In this document: positions 9,815 through 19,380 of the stretch, one piece after another | How positions within the stretch are numbered: position 1 is the stretch's first letter | How the letters are laid out: each line of letters starts with the position of its first letter | Assembly: GCF_030506285.1 (NCBI RefSeq) | Contig: NZ_CP119422.1 | Span: 5,815,501-5,879,500 of the forward strand | Origin: Catalinimonas niigatensis | GTDB lineage: Bacteria; Bacteroidota; Bacteroidia; Cytophagales; Cyclobacteriaceae | Direction: 5' to 3' | DNA length: 64,000 nucleotides | Made by a program: the position numbers and the translations under genes | Notes under the pieces: generated by a model | Told to the model about the DNA's origin: nothing | Seen by the model: the letters and a program-made list of their open reading frames with translations, nothing else | Databases searched by the model: none

Positions 9815-10750
9815 ATGACTAAGATAAATATGAAGTGCTTAATACAGTGGGGTTTGTCTGTATGCCTGATCTTTGCCTCAGTAGTGATGAGCTATGGGCA
9901 GCAGCAGGCTATGTATACGCAGTATATGTTTAATGGCCTGGCCATCAACCCTGCCTATGCCGGAAGCCAGGAAACCTTAAGTCTGACGGCTTTGGGCCGG
10001 GAGCAGTGGATGGGATTGGAAGGTGCACCCAGCAGCCAGACTTTCTCAGCCCATGCACCTCTGAACAACAGAAAAATAGCGCTGGGTTTACTTTTGACCC
10101 ATGACGAGATCGGCGTGACCAACCAGTATGGAGCGTATGCGATTTATGCCTATCGCATCAAGTTTTCAAAAGGAACATTGTCCACAGGTTTACAGGCTGG
10201 ATTTAACTCATATCGTGCCAATTTCAGTCAGGTGTTTGTGCCACAGGATGGTGATGGTTCTTTTACCAGCGATGATCTGCGCTCTTTTTTACCCAACTTC
10301 GGAGCCGGAGCGTATTACAGCAATAGCCGCTTTTACGCAGGCTTCTCTTTGCCGCTCTTACTCACCAATGCCTACCCCGGCGAAGAAGGTTCTCTGGCCA
10401 AGCAGTACCGGCATTGGTTCCTGTCATCCGGCTATGTGTTTGACCTGAGCAGCCAGCTGAAGCTGAAGCCAAATCTGTTGATCAAAGCAGTGGAGGGCGC
10501 GCCTCTTGAAGTGGATATCAATGCCAATTTGCTCATCAAAGAGCTGGTTTGGGTAGGGGTCTCCTATCGCTCGCTGGATGCGCTGAGCTTTTTGCTGGAG
10601 TTTGAAGTTACACCTCAGTTCCGGTTTGGTTATGCCTATGATCATGCCCTGACGGAAATGCAGACTGTACAGAACGGTACGCACGAATTGATGCTGAACT
10701 ACCGCTTCATGAAGAAAGATAAAAAAATGCTTACCCCTCGTTATTTCTAA
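9815..10750 (+). CDS. PorP/SprF family type IX secretion membrane protein
   Basis: A 311-residue outer-membrane protein with an N-terminal signal peptide ending near MSYGQQQ. The start of the mature protein (MYTQYMFNGLAINPAYAGS) is the hallmark of the PorP/SprF family. The rest is amphipathic beta-strands ending with an aromatic residue followed by 'RYF', as expected of a beta-barrel. Family members act with T9SS in secretion or anchoring of cargo with type B (CHU_C) C-terminal domains. Its position 12 bp after such a cargo gene and 12 bp before an OmpA-like gene fits a dedicated partner for the upstream adhesin. Confidence 0.92.
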   Translation: MTKINMKCLIQWGLSVCLIFASVVMSYGQQQAMYTQYMFNGLAINPAYAGSQETLSLTALGREQWMGLEGAPSSQTFSAHAPLNNRKIALGLLLTHDEIGVTNQYGAYAIYAYRIKFSKGTLSTGLQAGFNSYRANFSQVFVPQDGDGSFTSDDLRSFLPNFGAGAYYSNSRFYAGFSLPLLLTNAYPGEEGSLAKQYRHWFLSSGYVFDLSSQLKLKPNLLIKAVEGAPLEVDINANLLIKELVWVGVSYRSLDALSFLLEFEVTPQFRFGYAYDHALTEMQTVQNGTHELMLNYRFMKKDKKMLTPRYF

Positions 10751-10762
10751 ATAACATAAGCC

Positions 10763-12955
10763 ATGAAATTTATTCTACGATATACCCTCATATGCTGGAT
10801 AAGTATAAATCAGGTAGTGGCACAAAGCCAGTTGATTCAGAAAGGAGATCAATATTATCAGGAAATGGCTTTTGTGCAGGCATTGGAGTACTATCAAAAA
10901 GCTTACAAAAAAGATAGTACCAGCAAGGAAGCCAAACTTAAAATGGCAGAAAGCTTTCGCCGCCTCAATGATCCCGTCAATGCAGAAATCTGGTATCAGC
11001 AGGTAGTCAACGATAGCATTGCCTCATCGGCGCACAGGCTCTACTATGCTGAAGCACTGAATAGCAATGGCAAGTACGAGCAGGCCAGAGAATGGTATAA
11101 ACGTTATCTGCAGGAAAAAGGAAAAGAAAGGCGGGTGTTAAACCGCATTGAAGGGATAGAACATCAGGAAGCGCTCTACCGCAATGAGGCTTATCTTACC
11201 GTCAATGAAGCAGGTTTCAACTCGGAAGCCTCTGATTTTGCACCGGCTTTTTATGACAGCAGTCTGGTGATTGCTTCAGCACGGGGAGGCAAAGGTGCGT
11301 TTGCCTGGGATAACTCCAGTTACCTGGATTTGTATCGTGTCAATACTTCTACTGCTGAGCTAGATCCGCTTGACAAAGAAATCAATTCCCACTATCATGA
11401 AGGAACCGCCGTGTTCTTTGATCAGGATACCAAAGTGATCTTCACCCGGAGCAACTATCAGGATAACAAACTCGGCAGAAGCAAGGAAGGCGTGAACAAA
11501 CTGAAGCTTTTTTATGCAGAGAAAAAAGAAAACGGGAAGTGGAGCGAGTATGTACTTTTACCGTTCAACAGCAATGAATATTCCTGCGGCCATCCGGCCA
11601 TTAGCAGTGACCATACGCTTTATTTTGCCAGCGATATGCCGGGAGGTTTTGGTGGAACAGATTTGTACCGCTGCGATTTTGTCAATGGAGAATGGCAATC
11701 ACCGGTAAATCTGGGAAAAAACATCAATACCGAAGGCAATGAGATGTTTCCTTTTCTCTCTCCTGATCAGGAACTTTATTTTGCCAGCAACGGACGGGAA
11801 GGTCTGGGAGGGTTGGATGTGTTTGGTTTAGATATCAGTGAAGATACCGAGGGACACATTACCAATCTGGGCTATCCGATCAATACCTCAGCCGATGATT
11901 TCAGCCTGATTGTAGGCCCGGATGGACAATCAGGCTACTTCTCTAGCAATCGCGAAGGAGGTAGCGGAGGGGATGATATTTACACTTTTACTTCCAGCAA
12001 ACCTTTGCTTGACCAGCTTATGGTGAGAGGAGTAATTACTGATGAAAAGGAAGGAAATACTCTGGCGGGTGCCAAGGTCATGCTGTTGAATAAACAAGGT
12101 AAGGAGGTAAATAAAGCAGTAGCCAATGGGCAAGGCGAATATACATTTACTGTTGATCCCAATGCTGATTACGAACTGCTGGCTGAGAAAGAGGATTACT
12201 TTGAGAAAAAGGCTGATTTTAACACCACTGGACCCAGGCATCAGATCGCATGGGAGGTAGACATCGCTCTGTTAAAGAATTATGGTTTTTCACTCTTTGG
12301 CTTGATCACTGAAAACAAAACCAGGGAACCCATTGAAGGCGTACAAATAAGCTTGGTAGACAATATGAGCGGTAAAACGGTATTGGAAACAACTACGGCC
12401 AAGGAGGGCGCCTTCCGCTATATAATGGAAGATAAAAAGCTGAAGGATCGCATCAGCTATCAGATCAAATTAACCAGGGAAGGCTACCTGGGTAAAACGG
12501 TAACTTTCAATAGTGAATTGTCAAAGCCCGGACAGATCGATCTGCATGATGTGCTCAATGTGCGACTGGATAAAATTGACATAGGTACAGACATTGGCGC
12601 ACTGGCCAACATCCAGTCCATTTACTTTGATTTGGGCAAATATAACATACGTCCCGATGCGGCGAAGGAACTGGATAAAATTGTCAAAGTCATGAGTGAA
12701 AATCCCAGCATAGCCATTGAACTAGGCTCTCATTCGGATGCCAGAGGTAGTGCTGCTTCCAACCTTGCCTTATCCGACAAGCGTGCCAAAGCTTCTGCGG
12801 ACTATATTGTCTCCCAGGGGATTAGCCGTAACAGAATTGTAGGTAAGGGCTACGGAGAAAATGAGATTCTCAACCGATGTACCGATGGGGTTACTTGCTC
12901 GGAAGAAGAACATCAGCAAAACCGTCGTACTGAGTTTAAGGTGACTAAGTTTTAA
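10763..12955 (+). CDS. OmpA-family protein with TPR, PD40 and OmpA domains
   Basis: A 730-residue secreted protein. After the signal peptide (~1-20) come TPR-like helices (~20-130: YYQEMAFVQALEYYQKAYKKD), a PD40 propeller (~150-415, blades such as LYFASDMPGGFGGTDLY and LYFASNGREGLGGLDVF), two carboxypeptidase-regulatory-like beta domains (~420-500 and ~510-600), and a C-terminal OmpA peptidoglycan-binding domain (~615-730: IYFDLGKYNIRPDAAKELD, then SHSDARGSAASNLALSDKRA). This architecture is common in Bacteroidota beside PorP/SprF genes and is thought to link the outer-membrane machinery to peptidoglycan. It is the last gene of the three-gene operon, 12 bp after the PorP gene. Confidence 0.92.
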   Translation: MKFILRYTLICWISINQVVAQSQLIQKGDQYYQEMAFVQALEYYQKAYKKDSTSKEAKLKMAESFRRLNDPVNAEIWYQQVVNDSIASSAHRLYYAEALNSNGKYEQAREWYKRYLQEKGKERRVLNRIEGIEHQEALYRNEAYLTVNEAGFNSEASDFAPAFYDSSLVIASARGGKGAFAWDNSSYLDLYRVNTSTAELDPLDKEINSHYHEGTAVFFDQDTKVIFTRSNYQDNKLGRSKEGVNKLKLFYAEKKENGKWSEYVLLPFNSNEYSCGHPAISSDHTLYFASDMPGGFGGTDLYRCDFVNGEWQSPVNLGKNINTEGNEMFPFLSPDQELYFASNGREGLGGLDVFGLDISEDTEGHITNLGYPINTSADDFSLIVGPDGQSGYFSSNREGGSGGDDIYTFTSSKPLLDQLMVRGVITDEKEGNTLAGAKVMLLNKQGKEVNKAVANGQGEYTFTVDPNADYELLAEKEDYFEKKADFNTTGPRHQIAWEVDIALLKNYGFSLFGLITENKTREPIEGVQISLVDNMSGKTVLETTTAKEGAFRYIMEDKKLKDRISYQIKLTREGYLGKTVTFNSELSKPGQIDLHDVLNVRLDKIDIGTDIGALANIQSIYFDLGKYNIRPDAAKELDKIVKVMSENPSIAIELGSHSDARGSAASNLALSDKRAKASADYIVSQGISRNRIVGKGYGENEILNRCTDGVTCSEEEHQQNRRTEFKVTKF

Positions 12956-13297
12956 GTTACTTCCTTTTGGTGCATGAATTTTTCTGCAAGCTGCGCTATT
13001 TTCTAAATTTTCAAATCCCACGTATGGTTTTTATGTCATTTAGCGATATTTTATAAACACTGGAAGCAAGAATCTATTCCTTTTTTTACTTTTTAGAAAA
13101 GTTTCATGCCAACACTACTATTCTTGAAGGAATTTGATAGAAATCTTAAACTTCTGAAGATCACCATAGCAATGCAGAATGGGCTACAGCGATGGGCGAA
13201 TCAAACAAATCCTTGGTTTAAACTGGCTCCGTATGATCCGACAGGTAACAGTGGGATAATGAGAAAATGATAACTTTCCACCCAAATGTTGTGTCAT
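12956..13297. other. intergenic region, possible 54-codon frame
   Basis: Between the convergent OmpA-like and GH16-like genes. An ATG-initiated frame of 54 codons (13106-13270, plus strand) encodes a basic peptide containing AMQNGLQRWANQTNPWFKL. Its composition looks protein-like, but I recognise no family and there is no supporting context, so it is recorded and not called as a gene. No clear terminator hairpin is visible. Confidence 0.3.
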
Positions 13298-14188
13298 TTA
13301 TTTGGAACCACTTTTGAATGGTTCATAAGACATCCAATCCACCTCCAATTCATAAGGATGTAGAGGTTTTTCAATAGAAAGAGCATTCGTTTCAACTGGC
13401 CAAGCATTGGTATGCCAAAAATTCATCCGGTAAAGCGTAGGATGTTGAGGTATTCCTCTGGCAGATCCCTGATAATCCCACAAGACTATTTTTTCACCAC
13501 TCGTGGGATGGATCATCCACCAGCGGATGCGGTCCGCATACCAATCAAAACCATAGGTGTAAAATTGGGTAGAAGCATCATAGTCTGCAATGGCAGCAAT
13601 AGTGTCGGGCTGATTTTGCATACCGGTCAAAGGCGTTCTTAAACCGGTATGATTTTCTTTGTAGACAGTGTTATAAATAATTCCCTTGGCCAAATTGATG
13701 GTTCTGCCAACTCTTTTAAGCTCCCCGGCATGACCAGTCCATGTGCCTACATAAATGATGGTGGGATCTGCAGGGAGCCATTCAAAGTCAATCTCACTTA
13801 GCCCGGGTATGCTATCTACATGGTAGGTAAAATAGCCTACTACTGCCCCTACGTTAGGCTGAATATCTTTTACCTGAGGTACTTTTAGTCGTGCAGCATA
13901 AGTGCCAAAATGGGTAAAGCACTTTGAGATAATTTCTGGTCCACGTCCTGCACCAGCACTGTCCTGTGGATCTATCTTGAAGGAAAGCACATTCGTACCT
14001 GCCTCTGTCAAAGAATTTACACCAAACTTGTACTTAAATGCTGTTTTGTTTCCGGTAGATCCATATTTGAAATAATTAGAAGTAGAATCAGCAAAATCCT
14101 CTACAAATGCACTATGAAACTTATCGGTTTGAGAAATGGCAGTAAAAGGAATAAAAAATAAAATAGCTGATAAAATGTGTAGTTTCAT
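13298..14188 (-). CDS. secreted GH16-like glycoside hydrolase
   Basis: A 296-residue protein with a signal peptide (~1-19, ending TAISQ). The motif SEIDFEWLP (E132, D134, E136) fits the GH16 catalytic signature ExDxE in the form without the extra bulge residue, where the first Glu is the nucleophile and the last the acid/base. Flanking blocks agree with the GH16 jelly roll: 'FTHFGTYAARLKVPQV' before the site, and 'YTYGFDWYADRIRWWM' followed later by 'LYRMNFWHTNAWP' after it. GH16 enzymes cut beta-1,3/1,4-glucans, agarose, carrageenan or porphyran; the specific substrate cannot be read. No carbohydrate-binding module or sorting domain is present. It lies alone between the T9SS operon and the TonB receptor. 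Match quality is moderate, since the fold is inferred from the motif. Confidence 0.75.
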   Translation of the reverse strand: MKLHILSAILFFIPFTAISQTDKFHSAFVEDFADSTSNYFKYGSTGNKTAFKYKFGVNSLTEAGTNVLSFKIDPQDSAGAGRGPEIISKCFTHFGTYAARLKVPQVKDIQPNVGAVVGYFTYHVDSIPGLSEIDFEWLPADPTIIYVGTWTGHAGELKRVGRTINLAKGIIYNTVYKENHTGLRTPLTGMQNQPDTIAAIADYDASTQFYTYGFDWYADRIRWWMIHPTSGEKIVLWDYQGSARGIPQHPTLYRMNFWHTNAWPVETNALSIEKPLHPYELEVDWMSYEPFKSGSK

Positions 14189-14837
14189 AGTGACAAACTG
14201 TTGGATTTTGGAACTAATCTACAAAAAAGAAGGCAAGATATGCATTGCATATTAGCTGATAGGCCTGAAAAAACAAGCTTCTACTCACTCTGATAGAGCA
14301 AGTAATTAAAGAAGTTGTTTTATACCCGTTATTCAGCAACCTTGAGTAAAGTGCAAAATAACGCTAAAGTAGGCCATTAAATATTGGGTATAGAGGCAAT
14401 TCTTTCCAGTCAATTGAAAGTGTTTGTACTTTTAGTACAAGTTAACTGTTTGGTGTACCGAAATCGCTACCTGCGGCAAGCGGTAAACTATTTTACCCTA
14501 TAGCTCATCATAAATTAATTTAAAGCTCCTTTATGCAGTGGAAGGTAGTTTAGTGAGGATGCTTAAGATTTTGATTGTTAAAAGATAATTCCATTTTCAT
14601 CGGAAGAACAAATAGTATAAAGCGATTCACTTTTTCAGGGATGGACAATAAATGTTGGAGTAGCAATGATGTCTTAAGAAATTTTTGGTATTCTGAAGAT
14701 CATTGTGGAGAAGATTTGACTCTGAATAGAGAATTTTTCCTTTTATGTAACGTATTTATTTTTCTGGGGAATGATAAACTGCCGCTGATTGAATTTTCTC
14801 AGCAACGGCAGTGCATTATGTATCTAACCATTTTGCT
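14189..14837. other. intergenic region with a dispersed 24-bp repeat
   Basis: About 650 bp. Bases 14502-14525 (AGCTCATCATAAATTAATTT and four more bases) match 40150-40173 at 22 of 24 positions; the second copy lies directly upstream of the IS630 relic frame, so this stretch may hold a trace of the same element. An 88-codon frame at 14575-14841 starts with TTG and shows no motif, so it is not called. Confidence 0.4.
14778..14812 (-). terminator. hairpin downstream of the TonB receptor gene
   Basis: ACTGCCG (14778-14784) pairs perfectly with CGGCAGT (14806-14812) around a 21-base loop, 26 bp past the stop of the minus-strand receptor gene. No strong U-run follows, so it is only a candidate terminator. 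Confidence 0.45.
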
Positions 14838-17390
14838 TTAGAAAGCATATCGTATGGTTGCCCCAAAAGTTCTGGGGTCACCCAGTACCGCAGCATAATG
14901 GCCAGCGTTTCCTCCCGCTGGTAAAAGCTGCTCAAAATAATCCGTATCCAATAAGTTGCGTACCCATACAGAAAGTGACAAACCTTCGGCTGCACGAAAG
15001 CCAAATCTGGCATTGAGCAGGGCATATTGATCAACGTTCAGGTAATTGGAAGGAGAGGGGCTGGATGAGAAAGAAGAACGATAGTAGGCGTCCAAGGCAA
15101 AAAAGAACTTTCCTTCCTCTCCAAAGAGCTCACTCATGGAAGAGACAAGCTCGCCTCCCAGAGAACCGGCCCATTTGGAGATGCCGGGCAGCTCTCCACC
15201 AGAAATGTCCTTGAAAGCCAATTCACCACCGGTTTCTTCAAGCGGTACGGGGGCATTGGTAAAAGTGACATACTTTCCATCAGTGTAGGCAAGGGCGCCA
15301 TAGAAGGAGAGATGCTTATTGATTCGGGTATTGGCATCAAGCTCTACTCCCCTGACACGTATCTGCTCCGCATTGGCGAGATAGCCACGGTTTACACCCA
15401 GTTGGGCAGCCTGTACCAGCGTCTGGTAGTCCTTGACATCTGTGTGATGGAAGACCACATTTACCGTAGAACGTGTCGTGGGCGTCGTCTTTACTCCCAG
15501 TTCAAAATGGGTCACATATTCAGGCTTGACCTGCGCCAGTTCCAGCATAGGTTCACCATCTTCAGTAGGCAAGCCGCCCAGGTTTACGCCAACGGGCTTG
15601 TAACTGCTTGAGTAGGTGGCAAAAGTATTGATTTTGTTGGAAGCTTTATAGCTGAGTGTCAACTGCCCGGATATATTGCTGTCATCAACCTCTGTGGTAA
15701 AAGCCTGATCACTGTATACCCTTTGTTTAAGAGCAATCAGAGCAGGATCATTTGTTTGTAAGCCACCATAAGTCTCTCGCTGGAAATCTACCTCTTTGGA
15801 ATCATAATTAAAGCGTATGCCGGGCAGCAGATGCAGCTTGTCGGTAATTTCCCAATCTACATTGGCGAAAATAGCACCACTGAAGCTCTGTAAGCTGTTT
15901 CTGGTCCGGATGCCATAGCCTTCCAGCAGACCAGGAGTTTGCCACAAAGAATCGGTTGAGTTTTGTGAAAAACGCCATTGGGCTGAGCCTGATTCCTCTG
16001 TGTGGTAAGGATCTGATCTGAGGTCCTGTCCGATAGCAAAGATACCAATGACTCCGCTCAACTTAGATGAAAACGCACCTGCATAACGTACTTCCTGCGA
16101 CCATTGGTGATGTTTTGAGGGTGCCTGCGACAAGGTAAGTACCGGTAAACCAGTAAAGTCCCTGTCGTTGGATGGCCCCCATGTCCAGTAACGCCATGCC
16201 GAAGTAGAAGTCAGCGTTCCTTTTCCTATCTGTGCATCAACAGTGAGTGAAACGCCTCCAAGATCATTGAGCGAACGCCAAGGGGTATCATGGTCAATGA
16301 CACGGTCAAAGGGATTACGGCTGGGTAACTCGTAATTGAAGTCGGCGATGATCTGTTCGAACTGGCGATACTCAGGTCGCAAAGTAGGCGCTACGCCTGC
16401 CACTACCTGCGCATATCCGTTGGGACGCTGTCGGGTAGCATCACCTGCCAGGGTCAGCTTGATATGCTCAGAAGGAGTGAATAATAATTTTCCTCTCACA
16501 CCCAAATTATTAAGGTCATTCACGTACTCATCTTTGGCCACATTGTACACCGTTCCATCTCGCTGTGTTCCGGAGAAAGATATACGGGCGGCAAGTTTAT
16601 CTTTGATCAGCGGCCCCGTGATGGAAGTTTTAGCCTGTACGAAGCCAAAATTACCGTAGCTAAGTTCAAAGTTGGCCCCTGACGTAAAACTAGGAGCCCG
16701 TGTGCTGATGTTAAATGCTCCGGCAGTGGTGTTTTTACCAAAGAGTGTACCTTGTGGTCCACGCAACACTTCAATCTGCTCTACATCTATAAAGTCCAGG
16801 GTAGTGGCAGCAGGACGGGCAAAATAGACACCATCCACATAGAAACCGACACCGGGGTCAATGCCATCATTGGTGAGGCCGAAAGTAGAACCCAAACCCC
16901 GTATATTAAGTGTAGTATTGCGTGGGTTGGAAGAATACAACTGGACTGTGGGCACCATTTCCTTCACACGATTTACGTTGAAAGCGCCGGACTCTTCCAC
17001 CAGTGCACCACTCACCACTGTAATTGGAATAGGTACGTTTTGTGCTGACTCTTCCCGGCGTCTGGACGTCACCACGACTTCAGACAACAGACCATCCGTG
17101 AAAAGATTGATTTCCAAAGGTTCATCCGGTAGTTCGTATACTTCCACTTCCTGAGATTGGTAACCTACAGAATTGATCAGAAGAGAGAAGGGCAGGATTT
17201 CCGGAGCTTTAATGCTGAATTGCCCATTGCCATCGGTAACTGCATAGCTGCCAGAACCTTGAATGGCTACCGTAGCTCCTGGTATGGGAGCTTCATCACC
17301 ATCTCTGATCACTCCTTCTACAGTACCCTGAGCAACTGCATGATGAGTTACAAACAAAAAGAATATAACGAACCGTAAAATATGTTTCAT
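14838..17390 (-). CDS. TonB-dependent outer-membrane receptor
   Basis: An 850-residue receptor. Signal peptide ~1-20, a carboxypeptidase-regulatory-like (CNA-B type) beta domain ~22-110 (GTVEGVIRDGDEAPIPGATV), a plug domain ~115-235 (LNIRGLGSTFGLTNDGIDPG and VEQIEVLRGPQGTLFGKNTT), and a 22-strand-type barrel to a C-terminal aromatic residue (TIRYAF). It lacks the SusC signature and is not followed by a SusD gene, so it resembles siderophore/cofactor-type receptors. The next gene upstream in the same direction is a PstS-like binding protein, about 110 bp away, which suggests a linked uptake system. The ligand is not evident from sequence. Confidence 0.92.
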   Translation of the reverse strand: MKHILRFVIFFLFVTHHAVAQGTVEGVIRDGDEAPIPGATVAIQGSGSYAVTDGNGQFSIKAPEILPFSLLINSVGYQSQEVEVYELPDEPLEINLFTDGLLSEVVVTSRRREESAQNVPIPITVVSGALVEESGAFNVNRVKEMVPTVQLYSSNPRNTTLNIRGLGSTFGLTNDGIDPGVGFYVDGVYFARPAATTLDFIDVEQIEVLRGPQGTLFGKNTTAGAFNISTRAPSFTSGANFELSYGNFGFVQAKTSITGPLIKDKLAARISFSGTQRDGTVYNVAKDEYVNDLNNLGVRGKLLFTPSEHIKLTLAGDATRQRPNGYAQVVAGVAPTLRPEYRQFEQIIADFNYELPSRNPFDRVIDHDTPWRSLNDLGGVSLTVDAQIGKGTLTSTSAWRYWTWGPSNDRDFTGLPVLTLSQAPSKHHQWSQEVRYAGAFSSKLSGVIGIFAIGQDLRSDPYHTEESGSAQWRFSQNSTDSLWQTPGLLEGYGIRTRNSLQSFSGAIFANVDWEITDKLHLLPGIRFNYDSKEVDFQRETYGGLQTNDPALIALKQRVYSDQAFTTEVDDSNISGQLTLSYKASNKINTFATYSSSYKPVGVNLGGLPTEDGEPMLELAQVKPEYVTHFELGVKTTPTTRSTVNVVFHHTDVKDYQTLVQAAQLGVNRGYLANAEQIRVRGVELDANTRINKHLSFYGALAYTDGKYVTFTNAPVPLEETGGELAFKDISGGELPGISKWAGSLGGELVSSMSELFGEEGKFFFALDAYYRSSFSSSPSPSNYLNVDQYALLNARFGFRAAEGLSLSVWVRNLLDTDYFEQLLPAGGNAGHYAAVLGDPRTFGATIRYAF

Positions 17391-17445
17391 TGTAAGCGTG
17401 AATTAAGATGTTTGGTGGTTTTAATGCTGGAAGTCAGGTGTGAAG

Positions 17446-17490
17446 AATATTCCTGAAGGTATCTCAGATGAGGCTGCTTTCAGGAATATT
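17446..17490 (-). terminator. perfect 12-bp inverted repeat between the binding-protein and receptor genes
   Basis: AATATTCCTGAA (17446-17457) and TTCAGGAATATT (17479-17490) are exact inverse complements around a 21-base loop, starting 9 bp past the stop of the PstS-like gene. The T-run lies on the plus side (TTTTTT after the right arm), so as a minus-strand terminator it is imperfect. It could act as a terminator or attenuator that sets receptor expression apart from the binding protein. Confidence 0.6.
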
Positions 17491-17499
17491 TTTTAGAAT

Positions 17500-18501
17500 T
17501 TATTGGCCGTATTTTGAGGCAAAGCGTTCAAAGTTTTCTTTGGTCAGCCTGGAAGGTTCTGCTTGTAAAAATCCGTAATCATGTAGTTCACCGAGTTTGT
17601 TTTGTAAGACCCAGCGAATGAATGCAATGGCTTCAGGACTTGCATTGCGCTTATCTACAGACAGATGCAGGTATTCTACAGGGATATTGCTGCGCTCCTT
17701 GGGCGATTTTTCTTCAAGGTACTTAAGGACAACAGACAGATCGTCAAAGATCTTTTCCTCTTCACTTACCCGGCCATTGTTATTTAAGTCAACAGGAAGC
17801 ACGGATAAGCCGCTCACAGGTTTACCGGAAGTCTGGTCATAGATAAGAGACAAAGGTAGATAGGATATTGCGGTGGAGTCACGCAAGATGGCTTTCAGCA
17901 GATGCTCATCAGCTCCGGCAACGGCCTTGCCTTTGATGTCTTTTTGGTCGTAACCAAAATAACTGGAAAACACGATAGGAGAACCTGCTTTTTGCAGCCT
18001 GGTATATACCGTATAAGGCGCTGCAATTTTCTGTTCTTTATCCTTATCAGCATAGATATTATGAAAAAAGAGCTGAGTGATCAACTTCTTATCCAGACCT
18101 TTATCGGCATAGGTTCTGGCAAATGCTGAGGTGTTATTGGCTACCGGTAATACGGCATATCGGGCAAGGTAAACATACTCTCTGCTTTTGCTGAACTGCT
18201 CATCATGCGGATAGGCTTCAATAAGCATGTCATATTTGGCAGGATCAGTTGTTCCTCTTGATTCTACTACAATCTGCACCTCCTCATTGACAGTAGCATA
18301 CTCATCAATCCACTGCTGAACGAGAGGGTAAGAGAAACGCACACCAGTAACAAGTACGATCTCTTGCTTTTCCTTACTGGCTGGTACTTGAGATACTGCC
18401 TGAGTTGTATGATCAACGTTTGAAGCCAAACTGATTTGCCCCCAGCTTTCCAGGGATGGAAGAAGTAACAAAATGAGGAGCCAATTAATTTTTGATTTCA
18501 T
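17500..18501 (-). CDS. PstS-like periplasmic substrate-binding protein
   Basis: A 333-residue protein with a signal peptide (~1-21, ending LESWGQ). The remainder fits the PBP-like (phosphate-binding, PF12849-type) domain: 'IVLVTGVRFSYPLVQQWIDE' at the start of the fold, 'YVYLARYAVLPVANNTSAFA' in the hinge, and 'ISYLPLSLIYD' for the second lobe. It also carries DLNNNGRVSEEE, an EF-hand-type calcium loop, as seen in some PstS-like proteins of Bacteroidota. It stands alone without PstCAB permease genes, and the next gene downstream is a TonB receptor. A role in capturing phosphate or another oxyanion for that receptor is inference. Confidence 0.75.
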   Translation of the reverse strand: MKSKINWLLILLLLPSLESWGQISLASNVDHTTQAVSQVPASKEKQEIVLVTGVRFSYPLVQQWIDEYATVNEEVQIVVESRGTTDPAKYDMLIEAYPHDEQFSKSREYVYLARYAVLPVANNTSAFARTYADKGLDKKLITQLFFHNIYADKDKEQKIAAPYTVYTRLQKAGSPIVFSSYFGYDQKDIKGKAVAGADEHLLKAILRDSTAISYLPLSLIYDQTSGKPVSGLSVLPVDLNNNGRVSEEEKIFDDLSVVLKYLEEKSPKERSNIPVEYLHLSVDKRNASPEAIAFIRWVLQNKLGELHDYGFLQAEPSRLTKENFERFASKYGQ

Positions 18502-19380
18502 ATTTAAAATGAATTTTGGAAGAATGATTTTTTAATTTTTTTCATGCAAGACAATCTGCTTTCGTTTGTTTGATAGAGAAGAAAGTCTCTGAAATGTTAC
18601 TTAAACTATAGATTAAGTAGACTTATAAAGGAAAAAAAATATGTTTTCAGAATAAGCATAGCATATGCATTACTTATTTTCTATTACAATATGTATTTTA
18701 ACTATATAACTTTCTCCCTTTGTATAATGCTCACACAACATTCTCCTGTCTTGAATAAAGCATTATCTGGTAGTATTATTGAATATAACAGAAGCAAATA
18801 TAGATTAATATCCTATTAAATCAATAGACTTATAGTATTTTTATCAAACTATAATTTTTTACTTTAAAGGGTACACGAAAACTCCTTAAGTTTGATAATA
18901 AAAAATTCATATTATTACTCCTTTTTTAAGCACATCCGAGCAACTCCGGTTTAAAAGTAAACATGATAAAACCCCAGTAAAAAGTAGGTTGCTATCTCCA
19001 GCTTGTTGTACAGCCTCCATGGCAAGAGTAGCTCGCAACCAGTAAATACCAATATTCACTATAGAACAAAGATTTGCTTTCCAGCCTGGCATGAGATCCT
19101 TTTCAAATCCCACATATCGTTTCAATTATCCGGAGCTGCTGACTAGTTCTTTGTGAAAATAGAACAGATGATGTCTGTCCGAATCACCCATTTTGGATGT
19201 AAGTACTGTGACTGAATTGTTTGATCAATAATTTTGCCGAGTAAATATGAGTAGGAGAAAGAGATTGGTAAAAACATTAACAGATACAGAGCAATTTACA
19301 CTGGAACAAGTCTTTATGGTCTTAGATGGGTTGGCCTGGAACACTACGTATTTTGGCAGGTAGTTGCGCACGACCAGCAG
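18502..19380. other. gene-poor AT-rich stretch
   Basis: About 0.9 kb. It contains the upstream region of the minus-strand PstS-like gene and, at the right end, a decayed 5' portion of the TolB-like pseudogene. A 72-codon minus frame at 18907-19125 shows one hydrophobic stretch but no recognisable family and is not called. No RNA gene or strong hairpin was seen. Confidence 0.5.

Noticed and set aside
14575-14841. 88-codon plus-strand frame
   Set aside because: Starts with TTG, overlaps the terminator hairpin and the 3' end of the TonB receptor gene, and shows no known motif.
18907-19125. 72-codon minus-strand frame
   Set aside because: One hydrophobic patch but no family, no operon partner and no ribosome-binding context.
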